The notes: generated by a model from the letters alone, not told the origin. Positions 8,970 to 18,107 are shown, counted from the first letter of the stretch. The stretch: DNA of 64,000 nt from Ruegeria sp. ANG-R (GCF_000813985.1 NZ_JWLJ01000005.1:51805-115804); one strand, 5' to 3'. Made by a program: numbers and translations.

Positions 8970-10187
8970 ATGACCTATTTCGATAAGCTTGAAACCCGAT
9001 CAGCCGATGAACGCGCAGCAGATCATGCGCGTGCCTTGCCGCAACAGATCGCGCGTGCGCAAACAGCGCCCGGATACGCGGACATTTTGTCGGATGTTCA
9101 GGCCGATGCAGTGACCGATCTGCAATCTCTGGCGAAACTTCCGGTTTTGCGCAAATCCGATCTGACACGGGCGCAGACCGGCCGACCGCCGTTCGGAGGA
9201 TTCACCGTCAAACCGGCGCGGAACTTCCAGCATGTGTTCCAGTCACCGGGGCCGATCTATGAACCCGGCAGCATCGATCACGACTGGTGGCGCATGGGCC
9301 GCTTTCTAAATGCCGCCGGGGTTGGTCCGGGCGACATCGTGCAGAACTGTTTCGGTTATCACCTGACCCCTGCAGGGATGATTTTTGAAAGCGGGGCACA
9401 AGCGGTTGGCGCGGCTGTGCTGCCTGCGGGGACCGGGCAGACGGAACTTCAGGTGACTGCCGCGCGCGATGTAGGTTGCACCGCTTATGCAGGTACGCCG
9501 GATTATCTGAAGATCATCCTCGACAAGGCCGATGAGATGGGGGTGTCTCTGCAATTTTCAAAGGCTGTTGTGGGTGGCGGCGCACTGTTCCCATCCCTGC
9601 GCCAGGAATACGCGGACCGGGGTATTGCCTGCCTGCAATGCTACGCCACCGCCGATCTGGGCAACATTGCTTATGAAAGCGCTGCGATGGAAGGCATGAT
9701 CATCGACGAACATGTGATCGTCGAGATCGTCACCCCCGGCACAGGAACGCCGGTTGCACCGGGTGAAGTGGGCGAGGTCGTCGTAACCACGCTCAACCCC
9801 GATTACCCGCTGATCCGTTTTGCCACCGGCGATCTGTCGGCGGTCATGCCCGGTACATCCCCGTGTGGGCGCACAAATACGCGTATCAAGGGCTGGATGG
9901 GTCGCGCCGATCAGACCACCAAGATCAAGGGCATGTTTGTCCGTCCTGAACAGGTGGCCGCGCTTGTGGATAAGCATGACGAGATCGTCAAGGCGCGCGT
10001 CATTGCGGCGCGACAGGGCGAGATGGACACGATGACCGTTCAGATCGAAAGCCCCTGCGAAAATGACGGCGCTTACGCGAAATCGGTTGTCGAGGTGCTG
10101 AAACTCAAGGGTGCGATCGAGGTCGTGGCCCCCGGCTCGCTGCCCAAAGATGGGCTGGTGATCGAGGATCAGCGCGTCTACGAATGA
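8970..10187 (+). CDS. Phenylacetate-CoA ligase-like protein (PaaK/AMP-binding family)
   Basis: ANL-type ligase related to phenylacetate-CoA ligase, 405 aa, close to the 400-440 aa of PaaK proteins. Family features are the start region ETRSADERAADHARALPQQI, the segment LPVLRKSDL, the nucleotide-binding region around CFGYHLTPAGMIFESGAQAV, the TATADLGNIAYE stretch that takes the place of the adenylate motif, and GDLSAVMPGTSPCGRTNTRI with the hinge GRADQTTKIKGMFVRPEQV. The start at 8970 follows GGTGGAGGATATTTCG. As the last gene of the transporter operon it may activate an aryl or other acid brought in by the importer. It is not next to any paa genes, so genuine phenylacetate catabolism is not supported here. 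Confidence 0.85.
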   Translation: MTYFDKLETRSADERAADHARALPQQIARAQTAPGYADILSDVQADAVTDLQSLAKLPVLRKSDLTRAQTGRPPFGGFTVKPARNFQHVFQSPGPIYEPGSIDHDWWRMGRFLNAAGVGPGDIVQNCFGYHLTPAGMIFESGAQAVGAAVLPAGTGQTELQVTAARDVGCTAYAGTPDYLKIILDKADEMGVSLQFSKAVVGGGALFPSLRQEYADRGIACLQCYATADLGNIAYESAAMEGMIIDEHVIVEIVTPGTGTPVAPGEVGEVVVTTLNPDYPLIRFATGDLSAVMPGTSPCGRTNTRIKGWMGRADQTTKIKGMFVRPEQVAALVDKHDEIVKARVIAARQGEMDTMTVQIESPCENDGAYAKSVVEVLKLKGAIEVVAPGSLPKDGLVIEDQRVYE

Positions 10188-10200
10188 ACCTCAGCGCCAG

Positions 10201-10230
10201 ATCTGCGGCAGTATGTGCCGCAGATTTGTT
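10201..10230 (+). terminator. Rho-independent terminator of the CoA ligase/ABC transporter operon
   Basis: A perfect 10-bp stem, ATCTGCGGCA at 10201-10210 and TGCCGCAGAT at 10216-10225, with loop GTATG, is followed by TTGTT. It lies 13 bases past the last gene of the operon. The T-tract is weak, but stem strength and position support termination. Confidence 0.7.
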
Positions 10231-10303
10231 GCTTGCCGCACTGGTGTTTCCGAGCATTTTCGTCGATTAAAGACCGAACCCTCGGGATTGTCAGTCACGC
10301 ATT

Positions 10304-11968
10304 ATGGCCGAAATCGAATACGCAGAACATGGTACACGCAATCGCGGTGCGCTGGGCACACGGCTGGTGGGTGCGATTTCTTATGCTGTCGCGGCGGCTT
10401 GTCTGTTGCCGATGGTGGCGGTTGTGCTGGCCGCGATGACCGGCGGAACCGATACAGTTTCGCATTTGTTAGAGACTGTTTTGCCTCGATATGCACTGAC
10501 AACGGCCATCCTTGTGGTTCTGGTGGCGGCGGGCACGTTCTCGATCGGGGTTGGGGCTGCTTGGCTGGTGACAATGACGCGCTTCCCCGGAGTGAGGTTT
10601 CTGGAGGTCGCGTTGGTCCTGCCGCTGGCCTTTCCGGCATATGTGCTGGCCTATGCATACACCTTCATCCTTGATCATCCGGGGATCGTGCAGACTACAT
10701 TGCGCGATGTGACGGGCTGGGGGCCGCGCGACTATTGGTTCCCCGAGATTCGCTCGACCGAGGGCGCGGCGGTTATGCTTATCCTAGTGCTTTACCCCTA
10801 TGTCTATCTGCTCGCCCGGGCGGCGTTTCTGCAGCAAAGTGAGACGGCGTTTCTGGCGGCCCGTGCGCTGGGGAATGGTCCGTGGCACGCGTTCTGGCGC
10901 GTATCGCTTCCGATGGCCCGCCCGGCTATTGCCGGGGGGGTGTTGCTGGCAGTGATGGAAACCATCGCCGATTTCGGCACTGTCGCCTATTTCGGGGTTC
11001 AGACCTTTGCAACCGGCATCTACACCAGCTGGTTTTCAATGGCCGACCGGACAGCGGCGGCGCAACTGGCCCTGTGTCTGCTTGCCTTTGCACTGGTCAT
11101 GGCCGTGACCGAACGTGCCCAACGCGGCAAGGCGAAATACTATCAGGCGGGCAAAAGCAGCAAGGCGCAACCAGCCGCATCGCTGCAGGGATGGCAGGCG
11201 GCAGGTGCGATTGTGCTTTGTGCGATTCCTGTGGTGCTTGGGTTTCTGTTGCCCGTTGTCATTCTGGTCGAGATGGGTCTCGAATCCGAACAGAACCTTC
11301 TGACGCCGCGATATGCAGCATTTATCCGTAACTCGTTGATTCTGGCAGGTACCGCCGCAGTCATCACCGTCAGCGCGGCTGTCTGTATCGGGTTCTTTCA
11401 GCGCCTCAGGCCCGGGCGGGGCTCGGCCATCGCAGGATATCTGGCGCGTCTGGGTTATGCGGTGCCCGGCGGTGTCATTGCGGTGGGCCTGATCGTGCCT
11501 TTTGCCGGATTTGACAATGCGCTGGATGCCTGGATGCGAAAGACGTTCGATGTCTCAACGGGCCTGTTGGTGACGGGCTCGATCTGGCTTCTGGTTGCAG
11601 CCTATATGGTGCGGTTCCTTGCCGCCGCGCTCAGCGCCTATGAGGGTGGCCAGAGCACCGTTCACGCCAACATGGACGCCGCTGCCCGATCGCTGGGGCA
11701 GACGCCGTTGGGGACGCTGCGTCGGGTACATCTGCCGATCCTCACACCATCGCTGCTGACCGCGCTGCTGATCGTTTTTGTCGATGTCATGAAAGAGCTG
11801 CCCGCGACGCTGATCATGCGACCCTTCAACTTCGACACTCTGGCGGTGCAGGCCTACCGTCTGGCCTCGGATGAGCGGCTTGAGGGCGCGGCGGTGCCGT
11901 CTCTGGTCATTCTGGCTGTCGGACTGTTGCCAGTGATCCTGATTTGCCGCCAGGTCGGGCGAAGGTAG
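10304..11968 (+). CDS. ABC transporter permease, Fe(III) type (FbpB/AfuB-like, two fused permease domains)
   Basis: Inner-membrane permease of 554 aa with two binding-protein-dependent transport domains in one chain and about twelve hydrophobic segments, the arrangement of FbpB/AfuB/SfuB iron permeases. The two EAA loops are visible as ARALGNGPWHAFWRVSLPMA (first half) and ARSLGQTPLGTLRRVHLPIL (second half). Family members import ferric iron delivered by a periplasmic binding protein; some import thiamine or other ligands. No binding protein or ATPase gene is adjacent: a different operon ends before it and DUF2794 follows. The partners must be encoded elsewhere. The ATG at 10304 has only a weak ribosome binding site. 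Confidence 0.85.
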   Translation: MAEIEYAEHGTRNRGALGTRLVGAISYAVAAACLLPMVAVVLAAMTGGTDTVSHLLETVLPRYALTTAILVVLVAAGTFSIGVGAAWLVTMTRFPGVRFLEVALVLPLAFPAYVLAYAYTFILDHPGIVQTTLRDVTGWGPRDYWFPEIRSTEGAAVMLILVLYPYVYLLARAAFLQQSETAFLAARALGNGPWHAFWRVSLPMARPAIAGGVLLAVMETIADFGTVAYFGVQTFATGIYTSWFSMADRTAAAQLALCLLAFALVMAVTERAQRGKAKYYQAGKSSKAQPAASLQGWQAAGAIVLCAIPVVLGFLLPVVILVEMGLESEQNLLTPRYAAFIRNSLILAGTAAVITVSAAVCIGFFQRLRPGRGSAIAGYLARLGYAVPGGVIAVGLIVPFAGFDNALDAWMRKTFDVSTGLLVTGSIWLLVAAYMVRFLAAALSAYEGGQSTVHANMDAAARSLGQTPLGTLRRVHLPILTPSLLTALLIVFVDVMKELPATLIMRPFNFDTLAVQAYRLASDERLEGAAVPSLVILAVGLLPVILICRQVGRR

Positions 11969-12046
11969 CGGACGAGCGGTCCAAAAATACAACACCCCGA
12001 TGGCGTCGGGCTTGATTCAACGGCAATTTCCGGCAAGGCTTGTGAC

Positions 12047-12397
12047 ATGAACATGCAGCCTCCCAGCCGGTTCGGGTCCGGCTCTGCCCAGATGCCGGTC
12101 GCTTTTGACCGGCGCGAGATGTCTCATATCCTGTCTGTCTATGGCCGAATGGTCGCTGCCGGTGAATGGCGTGACTACGGAATTTCCAACCTGCGGGATA
12201 TGGCGGTTTTCTCTATCTTTCGACGCACTGCCGAGCATCCGATCTACCGGGTTGAGAAACACCCTCGCCTGCGCTTGCGACAGGGGATGTATTCGGTGGT
12301 TGGAATGGATGGGCGCATCCTGAAGCGCGGGCATGATTTACGCGCCGTATTGCGCGTTCTGGAGCGCAAGCTGATCCGGGCGGTTGACCCGGATTAG
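12047..12397 (+). CDS. DUF2794 family protein
   Basis: Conserved alphaproteobacterial protein of unknown function, 116 aa. The core VAFDRREMSHILSVYGRMVA, then WRDYGISNLRDMAVFSIFRR and HPRLRLRQGMYSVVGMDGRI, matches what I recall of DUF2794 proteins. No signal peptide or membrane segment is visible. It stands alone, 79 bases after the iron-type permease and convergent with the NlpC/P60 gene, with the two stop codons overlapping at 12394-12397. Confidence 0.8.
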   Translation: MNMQPPSRFGSGSAQMPVAFDRREMSHILSVYGRMVAAGEWRDYGISNLRDMAVFSIFRRTAEHPIYRVEKHPRLRLRQGMYSVVGMDGRILKRGHDLRAVLRVLERKLIRAVDPD

Positions 12398-13131
12398 AGC
12401 CTTTTGTGCGCCGTAACCGGCCCGTCGCCCTGCGCCGCAATGCGGGCGATCGCCTGATCCATGGGTTCCAGTGCGACGGCCATGTCGCTGGCGTTGGCGT
12501 GCAGCAGCAGGTTTTCGGCTGCGACCCAGGCGACATGACCTTTCCAGAACAGCAGATCACCGCGCTTCTCGGTCTCACTTTTGGGCACAAGTTGGCCCAA
12601 CTCGCGTTCCTGATCGCCACTGTCGCCGGGGCAGGGAATGCCGCAGGCCAGCAGCGCGGCCTGCACCAGACCTGAACAATCCAGCCCGAACCGGCTGTTG
12701 CCCCCCCAAAGATAGGGCGTGCCTAGAAACAGCTCGGCTGCGGCGACGGGATCGGTCAGACGAGAAGATGCGGGCATCGCGTGGACCGCGGGAATGAACC
12801 CAAGCGCAGTTTCCAGAAACCCGTCCGGTTCGGACAAGACCCGGATTTTGCTGCCGAAACTCAGCGAGGTCCGATCGCGGCTTTTCATATCCGGCCGCTC
12901 GTAAGCATGGGTAGCGGCCGCAACGATCCAGTGGGTCTGCGGTTCGATCAGGCCCAGATGCTCCGCCGCGACCCATCCCTGATAGCCATCTTTGCTTGCC
13001 GTGATCTTGCTCCAGCCGTCCTGTTCATCCTCTACGGTCACGGTGTCGCCGAACAGCAATTGCCTGTCGCGCGGACCGTTGGGGCGGCGCAGCAGGTCGA
13101 TGACCGGATGAATGACGCGCGCCTGAGTCAT
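12394..13131 (-). CDS. NlpC/P60 family cysteine peptidase with N-terminal SH3 domains
   Basis: Probable gamma-D-glutamyl-diamino acid dipeptidyl-peptidase acting on murein peptides. From the start at 13131 (MTQARVIHPVIDLLRRP) it is 245 aa. Two bacterial SH3-like domains occupy roughly residues 5-120 (LLFGDTVTVEDEQDGWSKIT and FGSKIRVLSEPDGFLE), followed by the NlpC/P60 domain with the catalytic cysteine in SRFGLDCSGLVQ and the histidine in GDLLFWKGHVAWV. No signal peptide is seen, so it is likely cytoplasmic and involved in recycling peptides. The open frame extends further upstream, but the start at 13131 overlaps the upstream M17 peptidase stop by four bases (ATGA), indicating translational coupling with that aminopeptidase. 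Confidence 0.87.
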   Translation of the reverse strand: MTQARVIHPVIDLLRRPNGPRDRQLLFGDTVTVEDEQDGWSKITASKDGYQGWVAAEHLGLIEPQTHWIVAAATHAYERPDMKSRDRTSLSFGSKIRVLSEPDGFLETALGFIPAVHAMPASSRLTDPVAAAELFLGTPYLWGGNSRFGLDCSGLVQAALLACGIPCPGDSGDQERELGQLVPKSETEKRGDLLFWKGHVAWVAAENLLLHANASDMAVALEPMDQAIARIAAQGDGPVTAHKRL

Positions 13132-14510
13132 AGGCCGAGAAGCTCCGGCAGCGCACCCAGTAAGGCGCGTGGACCCTGCCCGAGACCACCTTTGCTGCGG
13201 CCGGGCTCCTTGCTGCGTTGCCACGAATAAATGTCGAAATGCATGTAGCGGCTATCGGCTGCAAAACGGCGCAGAAACAGCGCGGCGGTGATCGATCCCG
13301 CGAATCCACCCGCCGGCGCGTTGTCGAGATCAGCGATGCCGGGTTCGATCAGTGCCTCATAGGGTTCGTGAAACGGCATCCGCCAGACCGGATCGGCAGT
13401 TGTTTGGCCTGCGCGCGACAGAGCATCAGCGGCGCTGTCGTCATCGGTATAGAACGGTGCCAGATCGGCTCCTAGCGCGACCCGAGCCGCGCCGGTCAGC
13501 GTGGCCATCGAGATCAGCAGGTTCGGCGCCCCTTCATGCGCCAGCGCCAGAGCATCGGCCAGCACCAGCCGTCCTTCGGCATCGGTGTTGTTAATCTCAA
13601 CCGTCAGCCCATTGCGGGCGGTGAGGATGTCGCCGGGGCGGAAGGCGTTGCCCGCAACCGCGTTTTCCACTGCCGGGATCAGCACGCGTAACTGCACTTT
13701 CAGTTCCAGCGCCATGATCATACGGGCCAAACCCAGCACATTGGCCGCCCCGCCCATATCCTTTTTCATCAATCCCATAGAGGCGCCGGGCTTTAGGTTG
13801 AGGCCGCCGGTATCGAAACAGACACCTTTGCCCACCAAGGTCAGCTTCGGGCCGCTGTCGCCCCAGTTCATCTCGATCAGCCGGGGGGCCTGTTCGGCAG
13901 CGCGCCCGACCGCATGGATCATCGGAAAATCCTGATCCAGCAACGCATCCCCACTAACGACCGAGCAGCTTGCACCGTAGTCTCGCGCCAATGTTTCGAC
14001 GGCCTGCAGCAATTGCTCGGGGCCCATATCCGATGCCGGCGTATTGACCAGATCCCGCGTCAACGCCTCGGCATTGGCCATGATCTCGATTCGCGCGGCG
14101 TCAACGCTTTCAGGAGCGATCAATCTGGCGTTCGCCGGACTTTGTGCGGCATAGCGATCAAAGGCATATCCGGTCATCAGCCAGCCAAAACACTCAGCCT
14201 CAAGCAGGTCGGCGGGAATGCCCGATGCGATGCGATAGGCACCTTTGGGCAGGTTCTCTGCTGCTGCAGCCAATGGAAACCGCTTGCGCGCCCGTTTTGC
14301 CGCACTGCCATAGCCCGCCAGCGCAAATTCCGGCGCACCATCAGGGCCGGGCACCAGAAGAGTCTGCCCCAGCGCGCCGGAAAAGCTGCTGGCAGTAACC
14401 CAGGCACGCACAGGGCTCGGCTGATCCGCCAGCCAGTCCTCCAGATCGGACTGTTCCAGTACATGCAATGGCAGCGACGGGTCGTGGGCGGGGGCAAAGG
14501 ACAGGGTCAT
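13128..14510 (-). CDS. Leucyl aminopeptidase family (M17) peptidase
   Basis: Di-metal cytosolic aminopeptidase, 460 aa, releasing N-terminal residues from peptides. The M17 signature NTDAEGRLVLADAL is intact, and the metal-binding stretch GKGVCFDTGGLNLKPGASMG followed by MKKDMGGAANVLG carries the conserved lysine and aspartates. The N-terminal 130 residues form the variable M17 domain. It overlaps the NlpC/P60 gene by four bases; pairing of an M17 aminopeptidase with an NlpC/P60 dipeptidyl-peptidase points to stepwise degradation of murein-derived or other small peptides. The N-terminal start MTLSFAPAHDPSLPL is the only good option in frame. Confidence 0.92.
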   Translation of the reverse strand: MTLSFAPAHDPSLPLHVLEQSDLEDWLADQPSPVRAWVTASSFSGALGQTLLVPGPDGAPEFALAGYGSAAKRARKRFPLAAAAENLPKGAYRIASGIPADLLEAECFGWLMTGYAFDRYAAQSPANARLIAPESVDAARIEIMANAEALTRDLVNTPASDMGPEQLLQAVETLARDYGASCSVVSGDALLDQDFPMIHAVGRAAEQAPRLIEMNWGDSGPKLTLVGKGVCFDTGGLNLKPGASMGLMKKDMGGAANVLGLARMIMALELKVQLRVLIPAVENAVAGNAFRPGDILTARNGLTVEINNTDAEGRLVLADALALAHEGAPNLLISMATLTGAARVALGADLAPFYTDDDSAADALSRAGQTTADPVWRMPFHEPYEALIEPGIADLDNAPAGGFAGSITAALFLRRFAADSRYMHFDIYSWQRSKEPGRSKGGLGQGPRALLGALPELLGL

Positions 14511-14573
14511 GCGCGTCTCGGCTGTTTGAAATCGCGCTCAGACTAGCTGTCTGCGGTGCGCCCGCAACCCCCC

Positions 14574-14975
14574 TCAGACCGACAGATCCTGTTGATCCCA
14601 GACGGCGGTCAGAGACCGTTCTCCAACCCGGATCAGGCGGCTTAGCGTGGCCCCCGTCGCAACCGCGTCCCCGGTATCGACCGAATGCGCGACGTCGCCC
14701 GCCACACGGGCCAGTGCGGTCATGCCGATCTGTTCGGATATGGCCACCAGCGATCTGGCGCATTTGCGCAGCCCGGCCCAGTCCCGTTGACGCCAGAAGC
14801 GCTGGCAATTTGACAATCGCAGCGCCAGTTCCTCGACCGTCCGGCACAACACGTCCAGCGCATTGGTGTCGCCGAGTTGATGATACAGGCTGCTCAACCG
14901 GTCCGGGTCCAAACGTACGGTTTCTTTCTGTTCAAGCGTGATTATCTTGTCCACCACATTCACCCCAATTGACAT
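14574..14975 (-). CDS. Conserved alpha-helical protein, resembles an Hpt domain lacking the phospho-histidine
   Basis: About 133 aa from the ATG at 14975 (MSIGVNVVDKIITLEQKE); the frame is open to 14996. The second half, WAGLRKCARSLVAISEQIGM followed by TALARVAGDVAHSVDTGD, has the spacing of a histidine phosphotransfer (Hpt) domain, in which AHSLKG is usual, but the histidine position is arginine (CARSLVA). It could therefore be a phosphorelay decoy or binding partner; this is an inference from pattern only. No membrane segment is present. It lies between the M17 peptidase and divergent carbonic anhydrase genes and is probably transcribed on its own. Confidence 0.6.
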   Translation of the reverse strand: MSIGVNVVDKIITLEQKETVRLDPDRLSSLYHQLGDTNALDVLCRTVEELALRLSNCQRFWRQRDWAGLRKCARSLVAISEQIGMTALARVAGDVAHSVDTGDAVATGATLSRLIRVGERSLTAVWDQQDLSV

Positions 14976-15106
14976 GCCCCCACGGCATGTGGCCACCCTG
15001 TCCTGAAATACCTTTGCATTTCCTTGCGGTGCAGCGGGATAATGTCTCGAATTTTGTGCGAATTCGGGTTACAGAGCGGACCAGTCTAAACACAGGGGCA
15101 TGAAAA

Positions 15107-15757
15107 ATGAACTTTGCCAAACCTTTGCCGAACTACCTTGTGAAGCGGTATCACGGCTGGAAGGCAACGACCTATTCCGAAAATCAGGTCTGGTACCGGC
15201 GTCTGGCGACCGAGGGGCAGCGCCCCCGCGCGATGGTCATTTCATGCTGCGACAGCCGGGTGCATGTAACCTCGATTTTCGGGGCCGATCAGGGTGAGTT
15301 TTTCATCCACCGCAACATCGCCAATCTGGTGCCGCCTTACGCGCCGGACGGAGATCACCACGGCACCAGTGCGACCATCGAATACGCGGTGACGGCGCTG
15401 AAGGTCGCCCATCTGATCGTTCTGGGCCATTCCCAGTGCGGAGGCGTGCAGGGCTGTATCGACATGTGCAAGGGGCAGGCCCCGCAACTGGAAGCAAAAG
15501 AGAGTTTTGTTGGCCGCTGGATGGATATCCTCAAGCCAAAATTCGATCTGGTGGCCGATGTCGAGGACAGCACCGATCAGGCGCGTCAGTTTGAGCGGCA
15601 GGCTGTTGTCGCCTCGCTTGAAAACCTGATGACCTTTCCGTTTGTTTCCGCGGCTGTGGAAGATGGATCGCTCAGCCTGCACGGGCTTTGGACCGATATC
15701 GGCGAAGGCGGGTTGATGTGTTACGACCCGCAAGAGAACAAGTTCGTCGCGGTCTGA
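15107..15757 (+). CDS. Beta-class carbonic anhydrase
   Basis: Zinc enzyme interconverting CO2 and bicarbonate, 216 aa. The zinc ligands are Cys47 in ISCCDSR, His108 and Cys111 in VLGHSQCGG, with the catalytic Asp49-Arg51 dyad present. No signal peptide is visible, so it is cytoplasmic. Length and motif order fit the bacterial beta class (CynT/Can relatives). It is monocistronic: the preceding gene diverges and a strong terminator follows. The start MNFAKPLPNYLVKRY fits the family well. Confidence 0.93.
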   Translation: MNFAKPLPNYLVKRYHGWKATTYSENQVWYRRLATEGQRPRAMVISCCDSRVHVTSIFGADQGEFFIHRNIANLVPPYAPDGDHHGTSATIEYAVTALKVAHLIVLGHSQCGGVQGCIDMCKGQAPQLEAKESFVGRWMDILKPKFDLVADVEDSTDQARQFERQAVVASLENLMTFPFVSAAVEDGSLSLHGLWTDIGEGGLMCYDPQENKFVAV

Positions 15758-15782
15758 TTGATCGAAACCGGAAGCGATATGC

Positions 15783-15821
15783 AATGGCGCGGATCAGAGT
15801 TCTGATTTCGCGCCATTTTTT
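15783..15821 (+). terminator. Rho-independent terminator of the carbonic anhydrase gene
   Basis: A 9-bp stem AATGGCGCG / CGCGCCATT (15783-15791 and 15809-15817) encloses a second 6-bp stem ATCAGA / TCTGAT and is followed by a run of T to 15821. Strong intrinsic terminator architecture, 25 bases past the stop codon. Confidence 0.9.
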
Positions 15822-15862
15822 GATATGATCCCCGTGTTTCAAAATGGATTCGGATCATACCC

Positions 15863-16399
15863 ATGAGATTGATTAAGCGTATCGTCGTCACCTTGATTGT
15901 GATCGTGCTGGTGCTGGCCGGGGTGTCTTATCTTTTGCCCGGAAGGGCCGAAGTCTCTCGCAGTATCACCGTTGACGCCCCTGCGTCGGTGATCTTTCCC
16001 TATGTGAATTCGATGCAGGAGACCGAGAAGTGGTCGCCCTGGCTATCTCGTGATCCCGAAACAAAATTGTCCTACAGCGGCCCCGACGCAGGGGTCGGGA
16101 ACACGTTGAACTGGGCGTCGGATAATCCGCAGGTGGGCACAGGTTCGCAGGAAATCATCGAGAGCATCCCGGATCAGTCGGTCAAAACCGCGCTGGATTT
16201 TGGGCCGATGGGCACAGCGACTGCGTTGTTCCTACTGCAGCCGGAGGGCGCGGGGACGCGGGTCACATGGGGTTTCGAATCTGATCTGGGCCTGAACCCC
16301 ATGTCGCGCTGGATGGGTTTGATGATGGACCGCTGGGTCGGCGGCGACTACGAACGCGGGCTGGAGAATCTGAAAGCTCTGGTCGAGAGGCAGGGGTGA
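15863..16399 (+). CDS. SRPBCC family protein (START/polyketide cyclase-like fold)
   Basis: A 178-aa protein with an N-terminal hydrophobic anchor (IVVTLIVIVLVLAGVSYLLP) and a soluble SRPBCC domain: VSRSITVDAPASVIFPYVNS, then EKWSPWLSRDPETKLSYSGP and a C-terminal helix (WVGGDYERGLENLKALVERQ). This fold binds hydrophobic ligands in a deep cavity; the ligand is unknown. It stands as a single gene, abutting the convergent MuiA-like gene with no intergenic space. The hydrophobic start suggests the domain is held at the periplasmic face of the inner membrane. Confidence 0.82.
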   Translation: MRLIKRIVVTLIVIVLVLAGVSYLLPGRAEVSRSITVDAPASVIFPYVNSMQETEKWSPWLSRDPETKLSYSGPDAGVGNTLNWASDNPQVGTGSQEIIESIPDQSVKTALDFGPMGTATALFLLQPEGAGTRVTWGFESDLGLNPMSRWMGLMMDRWVGGDYERGLENLKALVERQG

Positions 16400-18037
16400 T
16401 TACCTGAGTTCCATGCCCTCCGGCCAGCCGAGTGTGGTTTCCAGCTTAATGGTCTCGGTCTGGCCGGGGGTCAGATCGAAGTTCCAGGCAAGAATCCCGC
16501 GTTGGTTTGCCACATCAACCTCCAACGGTTTGGGATCAGCCGTCCAGTTGATTTCCAAATCGTCCTGTTCGGAATAGGGAACACGATCCAGAAGACGCAG
16601 CGTCCAGCTCTCGTTGGTGAGGTTTTTGACCTCTATCTGAGCGTGTTCGACACTTTCATTTGAACGTGAAATCAAACCGACATCGCCGCTGCTCCGATTC
16701 AGAATATCACGTTTTAGTGTCAGACCATGAATCGGACCAAAGCCCATCTCGACCTCTTCCGACGGTCCGATTGTATCAGTGTAATTCGTAGCGACCAGAA
16801 CGCCGTCCACCAGCCATTTCGCCAGATTTGCGGATAACAGGTTCTGATCATAGGGATTTAGGAAGCGTGCGGTGCGATAAGCCACATCGTCCCGTGCTGG
16901 CGTTGCCATGGCAAAGACTTCGGCGTCTTGGGCCATGCGATCCAGAAAAAACTCGGCGAATTCGTTCTCGCTGCTGGCAATCGAGACCGGGTTTGACAGC
17001 GTATAGGTAAAGCCGGTTCCCTGAACCGAGTCAGCACTGGGTGCCCAGCCTTGGGTTTCTTCGACGACCACCGGGGCTTCAACGACGGGCTCTGCCAGAT
17101 TGGCAACGCTTCTCGATTGTACAGGCGCGGGCTTGTTGCGAATGAAGCGGCGTAACGGACGCAGATCTGTGGCGCTGTTCTGCCCGACAGGCTGCAAGGT
17201 CGAGACATTTAGGGTAACATCCTGCCAGTTTTCTCCGGTGTGCTGGTTGACCAGAATATGACGGCTGATCGTGACCTGTGGGTTGTCTCCGGTGGTCAGG
17301 TCAAACTCATATAACGGCTGCCAGTTTGCAAAGTAGAAATCCAGGTAGGATACCGAGATGGTGCTGCTGACATCGGCGTCGGCCTGTACGTCCACGGCCA
17401 GAAACAGGCGGTCGTCTGTTTCTGGGATCAATGCCGCCAGATCAGCCCGCGCGGCGTCCAGCTCTTTTTCCAGATCGTCCAGGTTTTTGCGGATTTTACG
17501 CGCCTCGATTTCTGCGCTTTGCACGGCTTCTTCAGCTAAAAGGCTTTCATCACCCACCATGCGGGCGATATCGCGCAGGCCGCCGGCGTTGGCGCCTGCA
17601 AGGCCCTCATTGCGGCCCAGATCGGAGAGGAACGCGATTTTTTGACGAGCCGCTTCGGCCTTGGTTAAGGCCGTATTTGCACGATCCTCGACCTCGATGA
17701 TCTGTGCCTCGATATCCTCGATGTGTTGTTCTGCCTGTTTGACATCCTCGCTCTCATAATCATGCCATGGCACATCGTCAGCGCGCGCAATAACGGCGGT
17801 CTGAGTCAGACCTTCGGCATGAAACTGCATTGTTGCAAGCTGGGATTGGTAGTCGCTTCCCGGAATGCCCAGCAACACCAGACGGTGGCGACCAGCGGGG
17901 ACGTCGAATGTACCGGTCCGCGTGATCTCGGCTCCTTCGGGATAAACGGTGACTTCGCTGACCTTGGTGTCAATGACAAAGGTTTCGGCCTGCAAAAAAG
18001 TCGGGGCAAGAGCCACAAAGTAAAGCAGTCGTTTCAT
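16400..18037 (-). CDS. DUF4139 (MuiA-like) domain secreted protein
   Basis: Protein of 545 aa resembling the mucoidy-inhibitor MuiA family. A signal peptide (MKRLLYFVALAPTFLQAE) is followed by an N-terminal beta domain (VSEVTVYPEGAEITRTGTFD), a coiled coil of roughly residues 95-205 rich in Glu, Ala and Lys (EDIEAQIIEVEDRANTALTK onwards), then the DUF4139 beta-rich region with VSYLDFYFANWQPLYEFDLT and the typical ending of LRLLDRVPYSEQDDLEI plus a final beta-sandwich. Likely periplasmic. Biochemical function is not established for the family. It is monocistronic, convergent with the SRPBCC gene. Confidence 0.85.
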   Translation of the reverse strand: MKRLLYFVALAPTFLQAETFVIDTKVSEVTVYPEGAEITRTGTFDVPAGRHRLVLLGIPGSDYQSQLATMQFHAEGLTQTAVIARADDVPWHDYESEDVKQAEQHIEDIEAQIIEVEDRANTALTKAEAARQKIAFLSDLGRNEGLAGANAGGLRDIARMVGDESLLAEEAVQSAEIEARKIRKNLDDLEKELDAARADLAALIPETDDRLFLAVDVQADADVSSTISVSYLDFYFANWQPLYEFDLTTGDNPQVTISRHILVNQHTGENWQDVTLNVSTLQPVGQNSATDLRPLRRFIRNKPAPVQSRSVANLAEPVVEAPVVVEETQGWAPSADSVQGTGFTYTLSNPVSIASSENEFAEFFLDRMAQDAEVFAMATPARDDVAYRTARFLNPYDQNLLSANLAKWLVDGVLVATNYTDTIGPSEEVEMGFGPIHGLTLKRDILNRSSGDVGLISRSNESVEHAQIEVKNLTNESWTLRLLDRVPYSEQDDLEINWTADPKPLEVDVANQRGILAWNFDLTPGQTETIKLETTLGWPEGMELR

Positions 18038-18107
18038 AAAGTCTCACAAAGAAATCGGTCCTGTCTTCCCGCGAGGGTTGCAAGACACGGGCCGTCTGGC
18101 AAGCCCT

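Noticed and set aside
8970..10187. Evidence for a phenylacetate degradation locus
   Set aside because: Only the ligase-like gene is present; no paa ring-oxidation or hydrolase genes are nearby, so the pathway is not supported.
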